This document shows, piece after piece, positions 1-10,326 of a stretch of DNA of 64,000 bases (position 1 is its first letter; each line of letters begins with the position of its first letter). The notes below the pieces were generated by a model, which was given only the letters and a program-made list of their open reading frames with translations, had not been told where the DNA came from and searched no databases. The position numbers were made by a program, and so were the translations under genes. Source of the DNA: Curtobacterium pusillum (lineage in GTDB: Bacteria; Actinomycetota; Actinomycetes; Actinomycetales; Microbacteriaceae). Where the stretch lies: contig NZ_VEIY01000001.1 of NCBI RefSeq assembly GCF_007680845.1, positions 194,227 to 258,226 on the forward strand, in the 5' to 3' direction.

Positions 1-534
1 GGCGTAGACGGTTTCCTCGCCGCCGCGGGTCAGCGTGGTGTCATCGCCGCGCTTGCCCGAGATCACCGTCGTCGACGCGGGGATGTTGGTGTTCGTGGTG
101 GTGTGGGCGATGAAGGCGCCGGCGGTGCTGGTGCCGGTGATGGCGGTGGTGAGCTGGCCGGTGGTGCCGGTGGAGGTGGCGGCGGTGGCGACCTTGATGC
201 CGAAGCGGAAGTCGCGCTGGTGGTCCATGGGCCTGGAGTCGGTCTCGCCCCACTTGTAGGTGTAGGTCTTGCCGTCGGCGGAGCGGACTCCGTCGTGGAG
301 GGCGAGGTAGGCGGTGTCGCCGGCCCAGCCGCTGCTGTCCCACCAGTACTGGCCCTGGATGGTGTCCTGGCCCTCGGTGAAGGTGCTGCCGGCGGGGGCG
401 GTGAACACGACGGAGGCGTTGACCTTGCCGGTGCCGGTCTGGACGAAGCGGCCCTTGGCGTAGACGGTTTCCTCGCCGCCGCGGGTCAGCGTGGTGTCAT
501 CGCCGCGCTTGCCCGAGATCACCGTCGTCGACGC
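1..534 (-). repeat. Exact 78-bp direct repeat, period 456 bp
   Basis: Bases 1-78 and 457-534 are identical and 456 bp (152 codons) apart, inside the secreted protein gene at 1-966. They encode the start of successive modules (STTVISGKRGDDTTLTRGG). Because synonymous sites are also identical, recent duplication or gene conversion is likely. The repeat may continue beyond the left edge of the window. Confidence 0.9.
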
Positions 535-966
535 GTCGACGATGTCCTCCGTCACGATCTCGGTCACCGCGGAAGACCCAGAAGCGTTGCGCAGCTGGAA
601 CTGCATACGTCCGCTGCTGCCGTCGCCAGACGCAACGCCCTTCGAAGTGTGGAAGGTTCCGGTGCCACTCGCGTTGATGGTTCCGATCGCATCACCCCAG
701 TACGCCGAGGCTGCCCCCTTCACGAAGACGCTCGCACCCGGCTCGCCCGAGACGGTGTATGCGTACTGCACGGAGTCGTCGTCCGCTGCATAACGATACG
801 CAGCATCGATCGTGGGCGCGCTCGGGGCCACGGAAGGGCTCGAGCTCGCGGGCGCTGGCGCCGCGGTCGTCTGCGCCGCCACGGCGGCTGGGCCGAAGCT
901 GAGGCCCGAGACCACAACCGCCGCCGCTAGGCCAGCGGACGCTACTGCCTTGTTGATTCTGCGCAT
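1..966 (-). CDS. Secreted Ig-like repeat protein, 3' end outside window
   Basis: Reading leftward from an ATG at 966 the frame is open to the window edge, so only the N-terminal ~322 residues are visible. It begins with a Sec-type signal peptide (MRRINKAVASAG, an alanine/valine core, then AVAA-Q). A ~120-residue low-complexity and Ig-like segment follows, then a ~152-residue module with hallmarks TLTRGGEETVYAKG, FTAPAGSTFTEGQ and DGVRSADGKTYTY. A second copy of the module starts at the left edge. The same module type occurs twice in the 8451-10220 protein. An AGAAGGA ribosome site lies just upstream of the ATG. No enzymatic motif is seen; a secreted or surface structural or binding role is inferred. 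Confidence 0.8.
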   Translation of the reverse strand, partial: MRRINKAVASAGLAAAVVVSGLSFGPAAVAAQTTAAPAPASSSPSVAPSAPTIDAAYRYAADDDSVQYAYTVSGEPGASVFVKGAASAYWGDAIGTINASGTGTFHTSKGVASGDGSSGRMQFQLRNASGSSAVTEIVTEDIVDASTTVISGKRGDDTTLTRGGEETVYAKGRFVQTGTGKVNASVVFTAPAGSTFTEGQDTIQGQYWWDSSGWAGDTAYLALHDGVRSADGKTYTYKWGETDSRPMDHQRDFRFGIKVATAATSTGTTGQLTTAITGTSTAGAFIAHTTTNTNIPASTTVISGKRGDDTTLTRGGEETVYA

Positions 967-1379
967 GGGGATCCTTCTGTAGTCGGCGCCAGGGCGCCCG
1001 GGAGGGGGAATGTGATCGACTGTGTGATCCGTACATATTTAGAATATCACATGAACAAGTTTGATTGCGCTTCGGCCGGCGCGTTGTGGCGAACATCGCT
1101 CCGCCTGAACCTGCAAGGGCTGGACGGCGAAGGGCGGATGTCCGGGTCGTTGCCCGCCGTCCCCAGGGCGCTCGGTCGCCGACGCGATCGGAGACGAGTG
1201 CTGCGAACTTCCCGCGCGGTGGATATGGCGATCTAGGGGTCCTCCGTCTGAAACCTGGCCTTCGTCGCCCTCGAATCCAACGCGTTGCGTCGGATCCGCC
1301 AAGTGCGAACGGCGCGAGGGGATGTCCTGCGAAGGTCGAGAAACCTGCGTCTCTCGGACGCAACTTTCAGCTCCCAGAG
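967..1379. other. Intergenic region upstream of secreted protein and dnaK
   Basis: No convincing gene is seen here. The part nearest the leftward gene (about 1020-1065) is unusually AT-rich for this DNA and contains TGTGAT at 1023-1028 and ATCACA at 1046-1051, an inverted repeat with 17 bp between the arms. It probably holds the promoter of the leftward secreted protein gene. The rest, 1070-1379, is ordinary GC-rich sequence, with open frames lacking ribosome sites or recognisable protein character. Confidence 0.5.
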
Positions 1380-3333
<1,954 letters not shown>

Positions 3334-3335
3334 CG

Positions 3336-4001
3336 ATGACGGACCCCAAGGACAACGTGCCGAACGAGGACGAGCCCCAGGTCGAGGGCGAGGCCACCAA
3401 CGCGCAGGAGCCCGAGGACCTCATCGAGGCGGAGGGGCCGGACGTGGAGATCCCCACGGACGGCCCCGCCGGGGGCGAGCCAGCCCCCGACGACGCTGCT
3501 GCGAACGACCTCTCCCCGGAGGACGAAGCGCTCCTCGCCGACGCCGCTCGTGGCATCGCCGAGGACAAGCTCAGCACCGAAGAGCGCGACCTCGTCGCCG
3601 AGATGCGCGCGGACATGCTCCGTGCGCAGGCGGAGCTGGTGAACTTCCGGAAGCGCGTCGAGCGTGACCGTGAGGCCAACCGCGAGGTCGCGATCGCCGA
3701 GGTCGTCCGGGCACTCCTGCCGGCCCTCGACGACCTCACCCGGGCCGAGGCCCACGGCGACCTCGCCGAGGGGCCGATGCAGGTCATCGGGCAGAAGATC
3801 CGCGGCGGGTTCGAGAAGTTCAAGCTCGTGCAGATCGGCGAGAAGGGCGAAGCCTTCGACCCGAACATCCACGAGGCGATCGTGCAGCTCCCCACGCCGG
3901 GCGCCACCGGCCAGACCGTGGCGGACGTCGTCGAACCGGGCTACAAGCTCGGCGAGCGTGTCCTCCGTGCGGCCAAGGTCGCGGTGGCGGTCCCGGCCTG
4001 A
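3336..4001 (+). CDS. grpE: Nucleotide exchange factor GrpE
   Basis: 221 residues. The first ~85 are acidic and disordered, as is usual in actinobacterial GrpE. A long helix (about 86-125, AEMRADMLRAQAELVNFRKR) then leads to the C-terminal beta-wing domain (GEAFDPNIHEAIVQLPT and VVEPGYKLGERVLRAAKV). It releases ADP from DnaK. Its ATG lies two bases after the dnaK stop codon, so translation is probably coupled. Confidence 0.97.
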   Translation: MTDPKDNVPNEDEPQVEGEATNAQEPEDLIEAEGPDVEIPTDGPAGGEPAPDDAAANDLSPEDEALLADAARGIAEDKLSTEERDLVAEMRADMLRAQAELVNFRKRVERDREANREVAIAEVVRALLPALDDLTRAEAHGDLAEGPMQVIGQKIRGGFEKFKLVQIGEKGEAFDPNIHEAIVQLPTPGATGQTVADVVEPGYKLGERVLRAAKVAVAVPA

Positions 4002-4043
4002 GCCGGAGCCGTTCCCGTGACGACGACAGAAGAAGGTAGGTGA

Positions 4044-5051
4044 GTGGTGGCGAGTCAGGACTGGTTCGACAAGGACTTCTACAAGACGCTCGGTGTGTCC
4101 AAGGACGCGACCGACGCCGAGCTCAAGAAGACCTACCGCAAGCTCGCGCGGCAGTTCCACCCGGACTCCAACCCGGGTGACGCCGCCGCCGAGAACCGCT
4201 TCAAGGAGATCAGCGAGGCCTACTCGGTGCTCTCCGACAAGGAGCAGCGTCAGGAGTACGACCAGGTCCGCGCCATGGGTTCCGGCGCCCGCTTCACGGC
4301 GGGCGGCGGCGGCCAGGGCGGTGGCTTCGAGGACGTCTTCGGCGGCATGTTCAACCAGGGCGGCGGGCAGCGTGTCCGCTTCGGCCAGGGCGGGGCGGGC
4401 GGCGCGGGCGGTGGCTTCGAGGACATCCTCGGCGGGATGTTCGGCGGCGGGGGCGGCTTCGGCCAGTCCTCCGGCGGCTTCCGCGGCTTCGGTGGCCCGA
4501 CCAAGGGTGCCGACGTCACGGCCTCGACGACGCTCGACTTCACCACCGCGATCACCGGCGACACGATCAAGCTGTCGCAGGGCAACGGCCGGCCGGTCAA
4601 CGTCCGGATCCCCGCGGGGGTCGCGGACGGACAGAAGATCCGGCTGCGGGGTCGCGGGCAGCCGTCGCCGGACGGCGGCGACGCGGGCGACCTGGTCGTC
4701 ACCGTCACCGTCCGCAAGCACCCGGTGTTCGAGCGCGACGGGCTCAACCTGCGCGTGGACGTCCCCGTGACGTTCGTCGAGGCGGCCCTCGGCGCCACGA
4801 TCCAGGTCCCGACGCTCGGCGGCGAACCGGTCAAGCTGAAGGTCGCGCCCGGCACCCCGTCGGGCCGCGTCCTGCGGGTCAAGGGCCGCGGCGTCTCGAC
4901 GAAGAACGGCACGGGCGACCTGCTCGCGACCGTCCAGGTCGCGGTGCCGTCGCACCTGACGGACAAGCAGCGGGAGGCGGTCGAGGCCCTCGCCGCGACC
5001 CTCCCCGACGAGGATCCTCGCGAAGACCTGCTCGCGAAGGCGCGCAGCTAG
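4044..5051 (+). CDS. dnaJ: DnaJ-type co-chaperone lacking the zinc finger
   Basis: 335 residues. The J domain (about 8-75) contains the HPD motif (RQFHPDSNPGD). A long Gly/Phe-rich linker (about 85-155, GGMF and GGGFGQ runs) follows, then two beta-sandwich client-binding domains (from TTLDFTTAITGDTIKL) and a C-terminal dimerisation helix. There is no cysteine anywhere, so the CxxCxGxG zinc-finger region of classical DnaJ is absent; by architecture this is a type II (CbpA/DnaJB-like) J protein. It sits at the usual dnaJ position between grpE and hspR. Start is GTG 4044 or GTG 4047, with AGAAGG at 4030-4035 serving either. It stimulates DnaK ATPase and delivers substrates. Confidence 0.95.
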   Translation: MVASQDWFDKDFYKTLGVSKDATDAELKKTYRKLARQFHPDSNPGDAAAENRFKEISEAYSVLSDKEQRQEYDQVRAMGSGARFTAGGGGQGGGFEDVFGGMFNQGGGQRVRFGQGGAGGAGGGFEDILGGMFGGGGGFGQSSGGFRGFGGPTKGADVTASTTLDFTTAITGDTIKLSQGNGRPVNVRIPAGVADGQKIRLRGRGQPSPDGGDAGDLVVTVTVRKHPVFERDGLNLRVDVPVTFVEAALGATIQVPTLGGEPVKLKVAPGTPSGRVLRVKGRGVSTKNGTGDLLATVQVAVPSHLTDKQREAVEALAATLPDEDPREDLLAKARS

Positions 5052-5098
5052 ACCCCGCAACACCAGCAGTAGACCGGCCTGGGCCCACGCCGCCGGTA

Positions 5099-5125
5099 CC
5101 CGCCCGTCGCGAAGCGGCGGGCGGG
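5099..5125. terminator. Strong hairpin between dnaJ and hspR, no U tract
   Basis: The 12-nt arm at 5099-5110 pairs with 5114-5125 (one G-U pair) around a GAA loop. No run of T follows, so a full intrinsic terminator is unlikely. It could be a partial attenuator or an RNA stability element that lowers hspR expression relative to dnaK-grpE-dnaJ. The function is inference. Confidence 0.5.
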
Positions 5126-5226
5126 CCGTGCCGGTGGGGAGAGGCGCGGCGCGGCTCCGTCAGGAACGCGCGCCGCGCCTCCAGGCTGGTTTCCACCACC
5201 ACGCGAACGACGGAAAGGAACACGCC

Positions 5227-5646
5227 ATGGACGACATGGACGAGAACTCGCCCGTCTTCGCGATCGCGATGGCGGCGGAGCTCGCCGAGATGCACCCGCA
5301 GACCCTGCGGCAGTACGACCGGCTCGGCCTGGTCGTGCCGGGCCGCACCCGCGGCGGGTCGCGGCGATACTCGATGCGCGACGTCGCACAGCTACGGGAG
5401 ATCGCGCGACTCGGCTCCGAGGGCGTCTCGCTCGAGGGGATCCGCCGGGTGCTCGAGCTCGAGAACGAGAACCGGGCGTTGCGGGCGCGGGTGAGCGAGC
5501 TCGAGACCGCGCTCGCCGATCAGCTCCTCAACCGGCCGGGTGCACGGGTCTTCGCGGCCACGGCCACCGGGGCAGCGATCTCGCTCAAGGCGGGATCGCG
5601 ACCGCAGCGGAACACGCAGATCGTGCTGTACCGCGGGCCGCGCTGA
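5227..5646 (+). CDS. hspR: Heat-shock repressor HspR (MerR family)
   Basis: 139 residues with an N-terminal MerR-type winged helix: FAIAMAAELAEMHPQTLRQY, then the wing GLVVPGRTRGGSRRYS. A coiled-coil dimerisation helix follows (LELENENRALRARVSELE). The ATG at 5227 has GGAAAGGA at 5212-5219; the open frame extends further up but lacks a better start. Known HspR proteins use DnaK as co-repressor and bind HAIR operators. Here HAIR-type sites precede both dnaK and clpB, fitting autoregulation plus control of ClpB. Confidence 0.95.
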   Translation: MDDMDENSPVFAIAMAAELAEMHPQTLRQYDRLGLVVPGRTRGGSRRYSMRDVAQLREIARLGSEGVSLEGIRRVLELENENRALRARVSELETALADQLLNRPGARVFAATATGAAISLKAGSRPQRNTQIVLYRGPR

Positions 5647-5806
5647 CGCAGTCCGACGTTCAAGGGCCCGAGGAGCGGGATCGCGACGTCGTCGATCGCT
5701 CCGTCACGGCGCCGGAACTCGCGACGGGGATGCTCCCGGAACAGCTTCTCGTATTCGACATGTGAACAACTCGCGTCCGAGGCCGGCCGTCTCCTAACGT
5801 CGCAGC

Positions 5807-7006
5807 ATGCGCCACAGCCCGCGACCGTTCGACGTCGTCCACGTCTCCAGCGCTCATCCCTGGACCGACAACCGGGTTCACCAGCGATCAGCGGCTTCCG
5901 CTGCCGCGGCGGGGTACCGCACGGCGCTCATCGCGGTGGCCACCGTCGGGCACCCGCCGAACACCGATTGGGACGTTCCCGATCGGTCCACGGGTGTGTA
6001 CGTTCTTCGTCTCCCACAACGATCGCGCAAGGCGCGAATCGTCATCTCCACGTTTCAGGCGGTGCGAGCTGCGGTGGCATCGCGCGCGAGGATCGTCCAT
6101 CTGCACGACCCGGAGCTGGTGTGGGCCATCCCGCTCCTCCGCGCCGCGTCTCGTTCGGTGGTCTACGACGCACACGAAGACCTCCCGGTACAGGTCCGGG
6201 GGAAGGAGTACCTCCCGGGCTTCGCGAAACGGATCGCGGAGATCCTGGCGAAGGGTCTCGTGCTGGTCGCGGGTCACGCCGATGCGATCGTTGCCGCGAC
6301 CCCCGCTGTTGCCCGACGCTTCCCAGACCAGAGGACGACTGTGGTCCGGAACGTGCCTCGATTCCGTCCGTCGGACGACGCCCCTCCTCCGATGAGCGAG
6401 CGACCACTGAGGGCTGTCTACCTCGGGGCGCTGAGCCGGGATCGCGGGATCGATGTCCTCGCCGGTGTTGCAGCATCCGAACTGCCTCACGGCTGGCGTG
6501 TCGTGACGGCGGGACCCGTGGACAGGGCCGTCGACGGACGTCTGTTCGATGCGGCCCGGCGGAGCGGGAGGATCGACCACCGGGGAACACTCGATCCCGA
6601 AGGAGCTCGGGATCTGCTGCTCGAGGCGCGGGTCGGTCTGCTGCCGTTGTTCCTCACGGATGCGTACGCGGTGTCGATCCCGACGAAGCTCTTCGAGTAC
6701 TGGGCTGCAGGTCTCGCCGTGATCGCATCGGACACGCCGGCCTGGCGGGAGCTCCTGCGGGGCGTCGAGTGCGTGTCATGGGTTCCAGCGGGAGACCCTG
6801 CGGCGATCGTTCGTGCTCTCCACCAGTACAACGATTCGCCCGAACTGTTGCAGCGCCATGCGGATGCGGGGCACGCACTGGTGCGGGAGCACTACCGGTG
6901 GGATGCAGAGTCCGCCCGGTTGCTCGACATCTACGCCGGCATCTTCGGCACGACGCCGACGGCTGGCCTCGTCCCGGGCGGCGGGGAGGAGCGGACACGT
7001 GGCTGA
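5807..7006 (+). CDS. Family 4 glycosyltransferase
   Basis: 399 residues with a GT-B fold. The N-terminal domain starts DVVHVSSAHPWTDNRVHQRSA and includes VVYDAHEDLP; the C-terminal domain has VYLGALSRDRGIDVL and the nucleotide-sugar-binding region (SIPTKLFEYWAAGLAVIASD, with the Glu of the family E-x7-E motif region). No membrane segment, so cytosolic or peripheral. Likely transfers a sugar during surface polysaccharide or glycolipid synthesis. Substrate cannot be read from sequence. It overlaps the following beta-helix gene by 8 bases, so the two are probably coexpressed. No clear Shine-Dalgarno site precedes the ATG. Confidence 0.85.
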   Translation: MRHSPRPFDVVHVSSAHPWTDNRVHQRSAASAAAAGYRTALIAVATVGHPPNTDWDVPDRSTGVYVLRLPQRSRKARIVISTFQAVRAAVASRARIVHLHDPELVWAIPLLRAASRSVVYDAHEDLPVQVRGKEYLPGFAKRIAEILAKGLVLVAGHADAIVAATPAVARRFPDQRTTVVRNVPRFRPSDDAPPPMSERPLRAVYLGALSRDRGIDVLAGVAASELPHGWRVVTAGPVDRAVDGRLFDAARRSGRIDHRGTLDPEGARDLLLEARVGLLPLFLTDAYAVSIPTKLFEYWAAGLAVIASDTPAWRELLRGVECVSWVPAGDPAAIVRALHQYNDSPELLQRHADAGHALVREHYRWDAESARLLDIYAGIFGTTPTAGLVPGGGEERTRG

Positions 7007-8408
7007 TGCCCGTGGTGTCGCCACCCGACGGTCCGTCGTCCTCCATGCTGCCGCGTCGGTGCCTGCCCTCGTCGCGTGGTGCGGGCGTCCGCAGAGCGCC
7101 CGCACCGAGCGGCAGGACGCTCCACCGCACACACCGCACACGGCGTGCACCGCCGGATCCAACGACGCAGGAGCTGCGGACATCCAGGACGTGATCGAAG
7201 CAGCCGAGGCCCACGATGTCGTGTCCGTGACACGAGACTGGCGCAGGGAGGCTCCGCTCGTCATCGATCGCCCCATCACGCTCCGGTTCGAAGGAGGCTC
7301 GCTCACAACGGACCGCGACATCGATCTCGTTCTCGTTCGTGCCTCGTCGGTCCGGATCGTCGGTGCCGTGCTCACCGGATCGGGGTCTGAACATTCGGGG
7401 CTCGGTCGCGGGATCCACGCGGTCGGCACGGTGGAGAGGCCGGTCGAAGACCTCGAGGTCACTCAGGCACACATCGCGCACTTCGCCCACGACGGTGTCC
7501 TGCTCGAACACTGCGTGAAGTTCCAAGTAGTCGACAGTCGGATCTCGGACGTGGGCTACTCGGGAGTGCTGATGTTCTCGTGCACGGACGGCGTCGTGGC
7601 GAGGAACCGGATCGAACGAGTGACGCAGCCCGCGCCCTACCCCAACTCCTACGGGATCCAGGCTGTCCGCTCCACGACCGCCGGGCTCGATCGCTCGCCG
7701 CGGAGCAGCCGCCTCCTGGTGTCGGACAACCACGTCGCCGACGTCGCGCACTGGGAAGGCATCGACACGCACGGAGGCGAATCGATCGCAATCCTCCGGA
7801 ACCGAATCGAACGATGTCGAGTGGGGATCGCCGTCGTCCCTTCGAAGGATGAAGACGACGCGTCGGCGACCAAGTACGCACCGATCGGCTGCTCGATCAT
7901 CGACAACACGGTCGTCCGTTCCGAGCCTGGCCCCGGTTCGGGCATCGTCGTCCGCGGCGCCGGAGAATCGGTGGGTTCGTCCGCGGAGCGAGCGACCGGG
8001 ATCGTGCTGCGGAACACGGTCATCGGCTACGGTGACGGAGACCGAGACGGTGCAATCCTCGTCTACCTGACCCGGAACCTCGTGATCGCCCAGAACGAAT
8101 GTCGACACGGACGACGGAGGGGCATTTCGCTCTACCACTCCAATGAAGCGTTGACGCTCCGCGGGAACGTCGTCTCTACTCTGGTGCAGCAGGGCACTGC
8201 GACCTCAGTGGTGGTCGATGTCCGTGCGACTGACAACAGCGCGACCCTGATCGGGAACAGTCATCGTCCCGGTTCGACCGGTGGTCCTGTGTACGGGCTG
8301 ATGTGCCGACAGACCGGCAATGACCTCTTCCTCGTCGACAACGACTGGTCGGGCACCGCCGTGGCTGTGGTCGCTGCGCCGGGCGTCGTGGTTCGGCATC
8401 GGGAATAG
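6999..8408 (+). CDS. Right-handed parallel beta-helix protein (paralogue 1)
   Basis: 469 residues from GTG 6999, chosen because GGGGAGGA (6983-6990) lies 8 bp upstream; it overlaps the glycosyltransferase stop. An N-terminal twin-arginine-like segment (TRRSVVLHAAASVPALVAW) suggests export. The body is pectate-lyase-like beta-helix with recurring rungs such as VSDNHVADVAHWEGIDTHGG, LRNRIERCRVGIAVVPSK and LRNTVIGYGDGDRDG. It aligns along most of its length with the protein at 12351-13706. Such folds occur in polysaccharide lyases, epimerases and adhesins. No catalytic assignment is possible. A strong hairpin follows the stop. Confidence 0.8.
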   Translation: MADARGVATRRSVVLHAAASVPALVAWCGRPQSARTERQDAPPHTPHTACTAGSNDAGAADIQDVIEAAEAHDVVSVTRDWRREAPLVIDRPITLRFEGGSLTTDRDIDLVLVRASSVRIVGAVLTGSGSEHSGLGRGIHAVGTVERPVEDLEVTQAHIAHFAHDGVLLEHCVKFQVVDSRISDVGYSGVLMFSCTDGVVARNRIERVTQPAPYPNSYGIQAVRSTTAGLDRSPRSSRLLVSDNHVADVAHWEGIDTHGGESIAILRNRIERCRVGIAVVPSKDEDDASATKYAPIGCSIIDNTVVRSEPGPGSGIVVRGAGESVGSSAERATGIVLRNTVIGYGDGDRDGAILVYLTRNLVIAQNECRHGRRRGISLYHSNEALTLRGNVVSTLVQQGTATSVVVDVRATDNSATLIGNSHRPGSTGGPVYGLMCRQTGNDLFLVDNDWSGTAVAVVAAPGVVVRHRE

Positions 8409-8410
8409 CG

Positions 8411-8443
8411 GCGTCCCGGAGCCCGGTGTGGGCTCCGGGACGC
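8411..8443. terminator. Bidirectional terminator between convergent genes
   Basis: A perfect 14-bp stem (8411-8424 with 8430-8443) and a 5-nt loop lie between the rightward beta-helix gene and the leftward repeat protein gene. It can serve both strands. No long T tract, as is common in GC-rich actinobacteria. Confidence 0.75.
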
Positions 8444-8450
8444 GCTGTCC

Positions 8451-10220
8451 TCAGTGTGTGTGCGTGTCCGCCGGGATGACGAAGCGCTTGCTGGTCGTGG
8501 TCGCTCCGTTCTTCGTCTGCTCGATGAAGAACCCGTACTGCAGGGCCCCCGCAGGCACCTTGACGCTGAACGACCAGCGGCCCTGAGCATCGACCACGTG
8601 CGGACCGGGTACCTTCTCGCCACCCGACGCGTTCAGGACTCGGAAGCTGGCGCTCGGCTCGCCTGTGCCGGTGATCGTGTTGCGTGCGCCTGGTGACACG
8701 GTGCTGGTCGTCACGGTCACCGGAGCGAGCTCCGCTGGCGGGATCGTCGTCTTCGTCGACGTCGTGACGGTGAAGCGACCGAGGTCGGTCGTCCCCGTGA
8801 AGTCGCCCTCCATCGAACCAGCCCCCGATCGGGCGTCGGCAGGAGTGGTGACCGGGAGTGCCCATCGGAGCTCGTCTCCGCGGTCGTAGCCGAATGCCGT
8901 GTCCGACCGCCACGAGAAGCGGTAGGTGACCTTCGTGCCATCGGCACTGATCACGCCGTCCGTGAGACGCGCGTACGCCGAAGCACCGCTCCAGCTACCT
9001 CCTGCCGGCCTTCGCTCTCCGTTGAACGAGCCTGCGAGTGCAGCTGGGAAGGTCGTGCCGTTCGGCGCAGTGAACGTCACCGAACCGGAGGTCGTCGTCG
9101 TGTCGCCGGTGAAGCGCACCCCGGCGACGACGTTCGCCGATCCCTCTCGGATCAACGTCACCGGTCCACCGTCGACTCCGGCGAGGCCGCCGTTCTCGAT
9201 CGGAGGCGACTGGATGAGGGTCGGGGTCGAACCGGTCACGCGCAGCGCTCCGAGGGAGGTCTTGCCAGTCACCGTGAAGCCCATCGATCCCGAACCCACC
9301 GGCGCATCTCCGTCGGCGATCACCTTCGGCGACCAACGGAGCTGGTACTCGGGGAACTGCTGGAAGCCGGTGCGGGTCTCGAACGATCCCGTCAACGTCT
9401 TCCCGTCAGCGCTGACGCGGACGCCGGTGATGGTCAACCCGTTGTCCTGGCGGAACCGACCCTGATCGTCCGCCCATTCGCCTTCGATCGACGTCTGGGT
9501 ACGGTCGAACGTGGCTCCGTCTGGAGCGCGCAGCGCGAACTCGAAGAAGGCGCTGTTGTACCAGCTCGTGGCACGGAGGCCGAAGGGGACGAACACCGAC
9601 TGACCCCGCGTCAGGGTCGTCTTCGAGCCTGGCGCCGCCGAAGGGTTGAGCGCACTGATGTTGCCGAGCAGCCGCGACCCCGTGGTCGAGCCGTACGCCA
9701 CGAGTTCCGAGAAGCTCGACACGCCGTCGTTGCCAGCGATGCGCAGCGTCGTCGCCAGCGCGCGGTTGCCGTCCTTGTTGATGAGCCAACCCGATTCGTT
9801 CACGCGGAAGAGTGCTCGGTCTCCGGTGCACGTCGTCGACGTCGCGAAGGTGTAGTAGGCGGCGCTTCCCGGGTAGCTCTGGTACGGCCCGTGCATCCGC
9901 AGGCACTTCTCGTAGTCACTCGAGTTCCAGAAGCGGTACCAACCCCCGCCCTCGTAGGTGACCGAGTACCGGTCGGCGTTCGCCTCTGCGGCCGCGACCG
10001 AAGCCCAGGAGTGGTAGCGGACGACGTTCCATCCCGATGCGGGGTTCTGGTTGATCGACTTGATCCCGCCCATGTCGAACACGAGCGGGAACCTACCCTG
10101 GCTCGGGCCGACCTTGACTGACTCCGCCGTCGCTCCTGCGGCGGGTGCCGCGGGCAACCCGGTGAGTGCCACGGCAGCGGCCGCGGTTGCGGCGAGCGCC
10201 GCCCTGATGATGGTCTTCAT
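8451..10220 (-). CDS. Secreted modular Ig-like protein, 589 aa
   Basis: Signal peptide at 1-30 (MKTIIRAALA, alanine-rich core, PAAGA). The unique N-terminal region 31-190 includes a Cys-containing, ricin-like stretch (CLRMHG ... CTGDRALFRV). Two copies follow of the ~135-residue module also present in the 1-966 protein: 198-330 (TTLTRGQSVF, RAPDGATF, VRVSADGKTL) and 352-487 (VTLIREG, TAPNGTTF, DGVISADGTK). The C-terminus, 499-585, is one copy of a second module (VTVTTSTVSPG, FRVLNASG, GRWSFS) shared with the two other large proteins of the locus. No sortase motif or membrane anchor. Ribosome site GAGG before the ATG. Role unknown; carbohydrate binding or matrix function is inference. Confidence 0.8.
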   Translation of the reverse strand: MKTIIRAALAATAAAAVALTGLPAAPAAGATAESVKVGPSQGRFPLVFDMGGIKSINQNPASGWNVVRYHSWASVAAAEANADRYSVTYEGGGWYRFWNSSDYEKCLRMHGPYQSYPGSAAYYTFATSTTCTGDRALFRVNESGWLINKDGNRALATTLRIAGNDGVSSFSELVAYGSTTGSRLLGNISALNPSAAPGSKTTLTRGQSVFVPFGLRATSWYNSAFFEFALRAPDGATFDRTQTSIEGEWADDQGRFRQDNGLTITGVRVSADGKTLTGSFETRTGFQQFPEYQLRWSPKVIADGDAPVGSGSMGFTVTGKTSLGALRVTGSTPTLIQSPPIENGGLAGVDGGPVTLIREGSANVVAGVRFTGDTTTTSGSVTFTAPNGTTFPAALAGSFNGERRPAGGSWSGASAYARLTDGVISADGTKVTYRFSWRSDTAFGYDRGDELRWALPVTTPADARSGAGSMEGDFTGTTDLGRFTVTTSTKTTIPPAELAPVTVTTSTVSPGARNTITGTGEPSASFRVLNASGGEKVPGPHVVDAQGRWSFSVKVPAGALQYGFFIEQTKNGATTTSKRFVIPADTHTH

Positions 10221-10280
10221 ACCTCTTCGTTCCTCAGGATGGTGATCGGCCGGACGACGCGTCCGACTCGACCTCGTGAG

Positions 10281-10311
10281 CGACGGGGCCGGCTGAGCGC
10301 CGACCCCGTCG
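10281..10311 (-). terminator. Terminator after the 637-aa secreted protein gene
   Basis: Two 13-nt arms (10281-10293 and 10299-10311, one G-U pair) with a 5-nt loop lie just past the stop codon of the gene at 10327-12240. They separate it from the next leftward gene. Confidence 0.7.
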
Positions 10312-10326
10312 TGGTTTCGTGCACGG

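Noticed and set aside
1023..1051. CRP-like site TGTGAT ... ATCACA.
   Set aside because: The arms are 17 bp apart rather than 6, so it does not fit the CRP/FNR consensus; kept only as an AT-rich inverted repeat.
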